Both the position numbers and the translations under genes were made by a program. Of a DNA stretch of 10,312 nt, positions 5,319-10,312 are shown in pieces. Source of the DNA: Candidatus Berkelbacteria bacterium. Lineage in GTDB: Bacteria > Patescibacteriota > UBA1384 > UBA12157 > JAENIV01. The notes beneath the pieces were generated by a model, which saw only the letters and a list, made by a program, of their open reading frames with translations, was not told the origin of the DNA and did no database searches. Positions within the stretch are counted from its first letter, which is position 1. Every line of letters begins with the position of its first letter. The DNA lies in NCBI GenBank assembly GCA_016844295.1, contig JAENIV010000032.1, forward strand, positions 1 through 10,312, given 5' to 3'.

Positions 5319-6305
5319 TTATAAATAATCCAGCGGATTTAAGATCCGACCGTTTTTAGTAATCTTAAAATGGATATGAACGCCGGTTGACCAGCCGGTG
5401 TTGCCCATAATGCCAATCACCTGTCCCTGGTTGACCCACTGGCCGACGCCAACGCTGAAAGTTGACATATGGCCATAAAGCGTTTGCCAACCGTCACCGT
5501 GATCAATAACGATGTGGTTGCCGTAACCGCCGCCCCAGCCGCGAGTGGCACGGATAACTCTTCCGGAAGCAGAGGCAAATAATGTCGTTCCCGAACGAGA
5601 TGTCAAATCAATCCCATCATGAAAATTTTCAAAATTGGTCCGCCCAAAAGTTTGTGACATATCCCACCCCGAAGTCGGTCGGCGAAATGTCCCTGAAAAC
5701 GGAATGGCAATACCGGCTACTTTTTTCTTACCCAAAGCGGCAATTTGCGATTGCGTTACGTCTTGAGGGGGTATTTTTAATTTTTGACCGGGACGGATGT
5801 TGTCTGAAGACAGTCCATTGGCAGATTTGATGGTGGAAATTTTTAAACTATACTTCCAGGCGATTTTTGAAATTGTATCGTTGTCCTCAACCGTATAGGT
5901 AATTGTATTTGACCTTTTCACAGGGGCTTTGGGATCTTCGGTAATTTTAGTTTCGGTAATTTCTGGCTTATCAATAAAAGATGTATCGTTCATGGCCAAG
6001 GCTACTGTTAATGGGTCTTCTTCCACTTGGCTCGTGAAGGGTCCGACGACAGAAACTACGCCTGCGACCTCGGCGGGAGACAAGTCCATAACATCTTCGG
6101 AATATTGATATGTATAAGTATCCTCGCTGGCTTGCGCCACATTGGCGATCAACGTAAAAATAAGCACAATCACTATGCTTATGTAGGGGACAACTCTTTT
6201 TTGGCTAAACTCAATCAAACCTTCGGGAATTCGGTTACGGATGCGTTTACCAAAAATATTTATCTTACTAGAAAACTTGCTTAAAAAAATTTTAAAAATA
6301 GACAT
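5319..6305 (-). CDS. LysM/M23 peptidoglycan endopeptidase, membrane anchored
   Basis: This 328-residue protein is a cell-wall hydrolase or hydrolase regulator of the NlpD/M23 type. After a basic N-terminus there is a single hydrophobic segment, residues 41-58 (YISIVIVLIFTLIANVAQ), that acts as a signal anchor. A linker with acidic and Thr/Pro stretches follows, then a LysM domain, about 134-180 (YTVEDNDTISKIAWKY to IRPGQKLKIPP), which binds peptidoglycan. The C-terminal M23 domain (about 200-328) has the zinc ligands H229 and D233 in HDGID, H279 in GHM and the HIH pair H310/H312, so it looks catalytically intact. It probably cleaves peptide cross-links in the envelope. No Shine-Dalgarno site is visible. 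It lies 58 bases after infB and 43 bases before obg, all on the minus strand, with no terminator between them. Confidence 0.93.
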   Translation of the reverse strand: MSIFKIFLSKFSSKINIFGKRIRNRIPEGLIEFSQKRVVPYISIVIVLIFTLIANVAQASEDTYTYQYSEDVMDLSPAEVAGVVSVVGPFTSQVEEDPLTVALAMNDTSFIDKPEITETKITEDPKAPVKRSNTITYTVEDNDTISKIAWKYSLKISTIKSANGLSSDNIRPGQKLKIPPQDVTQSQIAALGKKKVAGIAIPFSGTFRRPTSGWDMSQTFGRTNFENFHDGIDLTSRSGTTLFASASGRVIRATRGWGGGYGNHIVIDHGDGWQTLYGHMSTFSVGVGQWVNQGQVIGIMGNTGWSTGVHIHFKITKNGRILNPLDYL

Positions 6306-6326
6306 AATATCGGCTTTACAATACCC

Positions 6327-6355
6327 AGTTTATTTTATGCGCAAAAATAAGTCAA
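6327..6355 (-). promoter_or_regulatory. Possible promoter of the M23 peptidase gene
   Basis: On the minus strand there is a -35 TTGACT (6350-6355, 5/6 match), a 17-base spacer and a -10 TAAACT (6327-6332, 4/6 match), 21 bases before the ATG. The region is AT-rich, so a chance match is possible. Confidence 0.5.
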
Positions 6356-6363
6356 ATAAAAGG

Positions 6364-7851
6364 TTATTGACCAAGTTTTCGAGTTCTTTCTTCTGTTTTA
6401 TAACTTTCGATGATGTCCCCAACTAAAATTTTCGTTGACGTGTCAACTTTTAGGCCACATTCGAAATTTTCTGCCACTTCGTTGGTATCTTTTTTGTTTT
6501 GCTGAAGATTTGTGATTTTACCCTCACCGATAGTGTCTTTATCGCGAACTATTCTCGCCCTAGTGTTGTTTTCAAGTTTTCCTTTAGTTACTCGGCCTCC
6601 GATAATTTTTTCATTTTTAGTTGTACGAAACACGGCTAAAATTTCTAATCTGCCTAGTTCAACATCAACAATTTCCGGTTCAAGTAAACCTGATAGGGCC
6701 GCCGAAATATCATCAATGAGCTGATAAATAATATCGTAAATGGAAATTTTAATATTTTCTCTCTTGGCTAAATTCATAACGTCAGCATCGGCTTTAACCC
6801 TAAAACCCAGAACAAGCGCCCCTGAGGCAACCGCCATATTTATGTCTGATTCGGAAATATCTCCCACACCTTCATGGATGATATTGATTTTTACTTCCTG
6901 AGTGGCAATATTTTCTAATGAACTTTTTATTGCCTCTAATGACCCGGCAACATCTGCCTTAAGAACAATTTTTAATTCTTTAATTTTTCCCTCTTTAATA
7001 TCTTTTGATAAATCGGTTATGGAAAAGACTTTGCGTTTGATGGTTTTAGTTTTTGTCATTTCCCTTGCGGCTTTTTCACTCTCGACTGCTAAAAATCTAT
7101 CGCCGAAATTTGGTAAATCTTGTAAACCCGCGATTCTCACCGGGGTTGACGGGCCGACTGTAATAACTTTTTTACCCAAATAATTTTCCATGATTCTCAC
7201 TTTTCCGAAAGTTTTTCCAATGATAATCGGATCCCCAACATTTAAAGTCCCCTCTTGGACCAAAACGGTCGCTAACGGGCCCATGCCCGCTTGCATGTGA
7301 GATTCAATAACTACTCCGGCGGCCGGTAAAGTCGGATCAGCCTTTAAGTCTCCCAAATCGGCAACTAGTAAAACCATTTCTAAAAGACCTTCTATGTTTT
7401 TATTCTGTTTAGCACTTACTTCGATCATGGGAACTTTTCCACCCCATTCTTCGGCCAAAATATCTATATCGGCTAATTGTCTTTTGGTTTTTTCAACATC
7501 GGCCTCTGGAAGATCAACTTTATTAATTGCAACAACAATCGGAACTTTGGCGTCTTTAGCGTGATTTGCAGCTTCGATGGTTTGCGGCTTTACCCCGTCA
7601 TTGGCGGCAACTACTAGAATTACCACATCGGTAATATTGGCGCCGTGAGCGCGCATGGCGGAAAATGCCTCGTGCCCCGGAGTATCTAAAAATGTAATAA
7701 TTCTTTCGTCACTTTTGCCTTGTTCCTTTTTACTTTTTACTTTTATTTGATAGGCACCTATATGCTGAGTAATCCCACCTGATTCCGTCGCAACAACATC
7801 AGTCGAACGGATGGCATCGAGTAATTTGGTTTTCCCGTGATCTTCGTGGTT
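6364..7851 (-). CDS. infB: Translation initiation factor IF-2, GTPase and C-terminal part (5' end interrupted)
   Basis: The frame is open for 495 codons, from just after a TAA at 7852-7854; the first ATG in it is at 7656 (430 residues). It begins NHEDHGKTKLLDAIR, the remainder of the IF-2 P-loop, then has switch I (SGGITQHIGAY), G3 DTPGHEAFSAMRAHGAN, G4 NKVD, G5 SAKQNKNIEGLLEMV, domain II and the C-terminal domains (LKADVAGSLEAIKSSLENI and GRLEILAVFRT) that bind initiator tRNA. IF-2 places fMet-tRNA on the 30S subunit and triggers subunit joining. Compared with the family, about ten residues before DHGKT are missing, including the first P-loop glycine, and the frame differs from that of the N-terminal part upstream. 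An infB lesion of this kind should be lethal unless a second copy exists, so assembly error is likely. The gene is AT-rich. Confidence 0.93.
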   Translation of the reverse strand, partial: NHEDHGKTKLLDAIRSTDVVATESGGITQHIGAYQIKVKSKKEQGKSDERIITFLDTPGHEAFSAMRAHGANITDVVILVVAANDGVKPQTIEAANHAKDAKVPIVVAINKVDLPEADVEKTKRQLADIDILAEEWGGKVPMIEVSAKQNKNIEGLLEMVLLVADLGDLKADPTLPAAGVVIESHMQAGMGPLATVLVQEGTLNVGDPIIIGKTFGKVRIMENYLGKKVITVGPSTPVRIAGLQDLPNFGDRFLAVESEKAAREMTKTKTIKRKVFSITDLSKDIKEGKIKELKIVLKADVAGSLEAIKSSLENIATQEVKINIIHEGVGDISESDINMAVASGALVLGFRVKADADVMNLAKRENIKISIYDIIYQLIDDISAALSGLLEPEIVDVELGRLEILAVFRTTKNEKIIGGRVTKGKLENNTRARIVRDKDTIGEGKITNLQQNKKDTNEVAENFECGLKVDTSTKILVGDIIESYKTEERTRKLGQ

Positions 7852-8209
7852 TTAATTTTTTCTTGGTTGGGGTTTTTTCTATTTGAATATTTGTATTTTC
7901 AATTTTCAGTTTTATATTATAACCAAGTTCATCACCGATTATTGCCATAGTATCAAAATCAATTGATTCGTTAATAGTGGCCATTACGCCATTTTTAACT
8001 AATGTACCAATGACTTCTGTAACAGATAATTTCAAAATCACCGCAAATTCTCGGACCGTTAAAACTGACGGAACTTCTAAACCTAATTTTTCGGCCTTTT
8101 GCTCAGTTTTTACTACCGACTCACGTTCTTGGCGTTTTACACCTTCTTTAAACGCGGCTTTGGCCTCTTTTTTACTTAATTTTCTTACACGTCTTCTTGC
8201 CATACCCAT
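7799..8209 (-). CDS. infB: Translation initiation factor IF-2, N-terminal fragment
   Basis: This 136-codon frame is the beginning of the same infB gene. Residues 1-45 are basic and helical (MARRRVRKLSKKEAKAAF). Residues about 48-102 are the IF2_N domain (LTVREFAVILKLSVTEVIGTLVKNGVMATINESIDFDTMAIIGDELGY), a fold typical of bacterial IF-2. A Lys/Pro linker KTPTKKKLKPR follows, where the family normally continues with a PPVVT-type strand and the P-loop. Instead the frame runs into RSRENQITRCHPFD and a TGA: these last residues are the P-loop codons read out of frame. Two ATGs, at 8207-8209 and 8201-8203, are possible starts; neither has a clear Shine-Dalgarno site. A TTACCA/TGGTAA hairpin sits directly before the start. 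Confidence 0.88.
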   Translation of the reverse strand: MGMARRRVRKLSKKEAKAAFKEGVKRQERESVVKTEQKAEKLGLEVPSVLTVREFAVILKLSVTEVIGTLVKNGVMATINESIDFDTMAIIGDELGYNIKLKIENTNIQIEKTPTKKKLKPRRSRENQITRCHPFD

Positions 8210-8245
8210 AACTTACCACTTTACTGGTAAAAATTCAAGGATACG

Positions 8246-8270
8246 AAACCTCACACCTTTCGGTGTGAGG
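8246..8270 (-). terminator. Intrinsic terminator of the purM-like gene
   Basis: On the minus strand CCTCACACC pairs perfectly with GGTGTGAGG (9 base pairs, GAAA loop, 8249-8270), followed by TTTCG. It lies 18 bases after the stop of the PurM-like gene and before infB. The U run is short. Confidence 0.8.
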
Positions 8271-8288
8271 AAAACAAACTAGATAAGG

Positions 8289-9422
8289 TTATTCGCCAGG
8301 AGGCGGAAGGACGAGATCACCCGCTGGCCCGAATATGGTTTGGCGTTGGCCTTCTTCGATCTGGCCGACTTCCATGATTTCGTAACCGGCCTTGGTACCA
8401 ATTTCGATTGTCCGGTCAACCTCAGAGGCGGGTATAAAGATATAGTAACCTATACCCCAGTTGAATGTTGTCAGGCAGTCCATCAAGGAAACTCCCAATT
8501 CGCGCAAGAACCTAAAGAGGATCGGAATTCGCTCATCAGGCAACCAATTTGTCACCCGATAAGAGTAAGGTCGTTTATCAAAAGATAGTTTGGCAACACC
8601 ATCGCCGGTACCGGGAAGAAGTGCATGGATATCAATTCTGGCTTCAAGCAGGGCTTCGACTAAAGCAACGTAAGACATAGTCGGAATGAGGGCTTCCTCA
8701 CCAAGAGTATTCCCATTAGGCAGCCTTGTCATAAAGACATCTGGCAATATTAACGCCCTCTTGATTACAAGCGATATTCCATTGGCGTGAATACCCGATG
8801 AAGTAACCCCGAGAATCTTATCACCAACTCTTAGTTTCTCGCCCGTAATTATACGTGAATGCGGTTGAATCACACCTGTTACGCACCCTGAAAACGACGG
8901 GGCGCTCTTCACGGGCGGTTCAGCCTTGATCAAGTATTTCAAAGCCGGAGATTCGCCGGCAACCAGAGCCATTCCGGCATCTTTGCATGCTTGGAAAAAG
9001 CTTTCCGCAAGATCGCCACTGCGTCTCTGATCGGTAAACCAGTCACTGTCTCCACCGGCAACTTCGTCTGTATAGACAATCGGCAAGGCACCTTGGGCGA
9101 TCAAGTCGTTAACGGCCATCCGGGCGGTATCAATCCCAATTCCGTCATAAAAAGTACTGTCGATTCCAGAGAACTGGTACATCCATTCAGCGATCCAGTT
9201 CTTGTTACCAAGACCTTCTTGGGTATTACAGAGATAATATGGCAAGGTGTCGCGACCATTATACATATATATTCCGCCATGCGAGTGAGGTGTGCGCTTG
9301 ATAAACCAGCCGCGCTTATTGGGAAAATCAAGCGTTCTTTGGCCAGCAGCGGCCATCATGTCTTTGAAACCCTGGAGTTTGGTGTAATCCACTCCAGAAA
9401 GAGCATATTCCCTTTGTGACAC
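8289..9422 (-). CDS. purM: Divergent PurM-like phosphoribosylformylglycinamidine cyclo-ligase (AIR synthase)
   Basis: This 377-residue protein starts with GTG, with AAGGAG 6 bases upstream. PurM turns FGAM plus ATP into AIR, the fifth step of purine synthesis, in the cytosol as a dimer. Family marks are the N-terminal YALSGVDYTKLQGF (6-19), GIGIDTARMAVNDLIAQGALPIVYTD (94-119), GVTSSGIHANGISLVIK (205-221), the C-terminal FNWGIGYYIFIPASEVD (320-336) and the final VGQIEEG. Several usually strict motifs are changed. DGVGTK appears as EGLGNK (69-74), the GGETAEMPG loop as AGESPALKY (155-163), and HITGGG as HALLPGTGDG (266-275). It is thus a distant PurM branch, and the exact substrate is inferred mainly from the neighbouring purL glutaminase gene. 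Terminators on both sides make it monocistronic. Confidence 0.85.
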   Translation of the reverse strand: MSQREYALSGVDYTKLQGFKDMMAAAGQRTLDFPNKRGWFIKRTPHSHGGIYMYNGRDTLPYYLCNTQEGLGNKNWIAEWMYQFSGIDSTFYDGIGIDTARMAVNDLIAQGALPIVYTDEVAGGDSDWFTDQRRSGDLAESFFQACKDAGMALVAGESPALKYLIKAEPPVKSAPSFSGCVTGVIQPHSRIITGEKLRVGDKILGVTSSGIHANGISLVIKRALILPDVFMTRLPNGNTLGEEALIPTMSYVALVEALLEARIDIHALLPGTGDGVAKLSFDKRPYSYRVTNWLPDERIPILFRFLRELGVSLMDCLTTFNWGIGYYIFIPASEVDRTIEIGTKAGYEIMEVGQIEEGQRQTIFGPAGDLVLPPPGE

Positions 9423-9456
9423 TTTCGTCTCCTTGAAGGTTCTCCCCTGCTTTCTT

Positions 9457-9486
9457 TATATAACAGGACAATAAAATGATTGTAAA
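9457..9486 (-). promoter_or_regulatory. Possible promoter of the purM-like gene
   Basis: On the minus strand there is a -35 TTTACA (9481-9486, 5/6 match) with TTATAT or TATATA 17-18 bases downstream (9457-9463), about 35 bases before the GTG start. It directly follows the purL terminator. Confidence 0.5.
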
Positions 9487-9513
9487 TAGAAACGCCCCCG
9501 GTGTGCGGGGGCG
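9487..9513 (-). terminator. Intrinsic terminator of purL
   Basis: On the minus strand CGCCCCCG pairs perfectly with CGGGGGCG (9493-9500 with 9506-9513) around a 5-base loop, followed by TTTCTATTT. It lies 29 bases after the purL stop. Confidence 0.88.
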
Positions 9514-9542
9514 CATATTGAATAGGTGGTTAGAATATGTAC

Positions 9543-10312
9543 TTAGGTTTGTTCGTGATTCATGAGCCAAGCGTAGGCGTTCTGGAATACCCGCAAACAC
9601 GGACTGGCTTCAAGATTCCGCCACTCCTTGGGCAGCCAAGGCATTTGCCAGAGCTGGAAACTGCGTTCCAAGTGCGGCATGATGCCAAGGATTCGCCCGT
9701 TTGGCGAGGATAAACCGGTGATCCCCAGAGGACTGCCGTTCGGGTTGAGCGGGTAAACCTCTGTCGGGTTACCGTCGAAGTCCACGAAGGACATGGCGAC
9801 GAGTCGGTCTTGCCTGACTTGATCCATAACATCTGGATCTGGGAAATAGGGGTAACCCTCTCCGTGGGCGATCCAAACCTGAGGGAAGATAGTCCCAGCC
9901 ATACCCTCAAGGAAAACGTTATCGCAGTTTTCGAAGCGCACTGATACCAGCCGTGACTGGAAACGTCCAGACTTGTTCTGCTGAAGTTGCGGTTTGGTCT
10001 TCAAGGGGATGTCGTAACCAGGTAGCCATCCCATCCTTGTAAGGACTTGGAATCCATTGCAGACACCGAAAACCAAAGTGTCCGGCCGCTGGCGGAATTC
10101 TTCAAACTGCTCGGCTGCGATCGGGTTGTCTTGGATCATCTTGACCCAGCCGACCGCGGTTTCTGGAACATCTCCATCCGCGAAACCTCCGGCCAAGGCG
10201 AGAAGGTCCATTCCCCGAATGCTCGCACGCTCCTCGAGAATATCAAGCATGTTGTAGTCAAAGACTTCGAACCCGGCAGCAAAAAGGGCACTGCCAAGTT
10301 CGTGATCTCCGT
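9543..10312 (-). CDS. purL: C-terminal glutaminase domain of phosphoribosylformylglycinamidine synthase (large PurL), partial
   Basis: The frame is open to the right edge; about 255 residues are visible. PurL makes FGAM from FGAR, glutamine and ATP. The visible part is the class I glutamine amidotransferase domain of the single-chain (large) PurL. It has the nucleophile Cys in FGVCNGFQVL (codon 10059-10061), the His/Glu pair in MPHLER, and the large-type signatures GGFADGD, GMAGT, AHGEGYPYF, YPLNPNGSPLGITGLSSPNGR and the end FQNAYAWL. The residues at the edge (GDHELGSALFAAGFEV) match the stretch that precedes this domain. Whether the N-terminal synthetase part is in the same chain, as usual for this type, lies outside the window. 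The gene ends in a strong terminator and is followed by the purM-like gene, the next step of the pathway. Confidence 0.95.
   Translation of the reverse strand, partial: GDHELGSALFAAGFEVFDYNMLDILEERASIRGMDLLALAGGFADGDVPETAVGWVKMIQDNPIAAEQFEEFRQRPDTLVFGVCNGFQVLTRMGWLPGYDIPLKTKPQLQQNKSGRFQSRLVSVRFENCDNVFLEGMAGTIFPQVWIAHGEGYPYFPDPDVMDQVRQDRLVAMSFVDFDGNPTEVYPLNPNGSPLGITGLSSPNGRILGIMPHLERSFQLWQMPWLPKEWRNLEASPCLRVFQNAYAWLMNHEQT

Noticed and set aside
6364..8209. Programmed frameshift joining the two infB frames
   Set aside because: A frameshift would not restore the roughly ten missing residues that include the first P-loop glycine, and no slippery site with a stem was seen at the junction.
8991..9419. 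Plus-strand 142-codon open frame opposite purM
   Set aside because: It is antisense to a well-supported gene, has no ribosome binding site and shows no recognisable protein features.
1..10312. CRISPR array, tRNA or rRNA genes, insertion sequence
   Set aside because: No regularly spaced repeats, cloverleaf pattern, rRNA sequence or transposase was found on either strand by eye.

Overview
The window looks like part of a small bacterial chromosome, most probably from the Patescibacteria/CPR. This is an inference from gene content and style. The genes are compact and mostly on the minus strand. Obg lacks a C-terminal extension, IF-2 is short, a LysM/M23 cell-wall hydrolase sits between them, and there are an LPKTG surface protein, a DUF378 membrane protein and divergent purine genes. 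TGA is used as a normal stop at two gene overlaps, so I assume the standard bacterial code. No rRNA, tRNA, CRISPR array, transposase or phage gene was seen, and no gene-free stretch exceeds 300 bases.

Layout. 2-385 (+) is the 3' end of an unknown gene, followed by three hairpins up to 532. 534-740 (-) is DUF378. 874-1275 (-) is a hypothetical protein with its own promoter and terminator. 1452-2092 (-) is a two-gene operon of unknown proteins with a 4-base ATGA overlap; a perfect inverted repeat covers the -35 of its promoter. 2234-3475 (-) is a promoter-led unit in which a 54-residue membrane peptide overlaps, by 8 bases, a radical SAM/SPASM enzyme gene. That enzyme gene is broken by an in-frame TGA and a 1-base frameshift. 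A divergent promoter then drives 3626-4252 (+), a secreted LPKTG protein whose 3' end overlaps the 3' end of obg by 30 bases. 4223-8209 (-) holds obg, a LysM/M23 peptidase and infB. infB is split by a loss of about 29 bases that removes its P-loop. 8289-9422 (-) is a divergent PurM-like AIR synthase and 9543-10312 (-) is the glutaminase end of a large-type PurL; each has its own terminator.

The genes fall into two styles. obg, the peptidase and infB are AT-rich and lack clear Shine-Dalgarno sites. The other genes are closer to 50% GC by eye, use strong Shine-Dalgarno sites, often start with GTG or TTG, and end in strong hairpin terminators. PurL and PurM catalyse consecutive steps of purine synthesis (FGAR to FGAM to AIR). 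Obg and IF-2 serve ribosome assembly and translation initiation. The M23 and LPKTG proteins act at the cell surface.

The most interesting items are the peptide plus radical SAM/SPASM pair (a possible modified-peptide system, now or formerly), an in-frame double palindrome inserted in obg, and the two interrupted genes, where assembly error must be separated from real decay.
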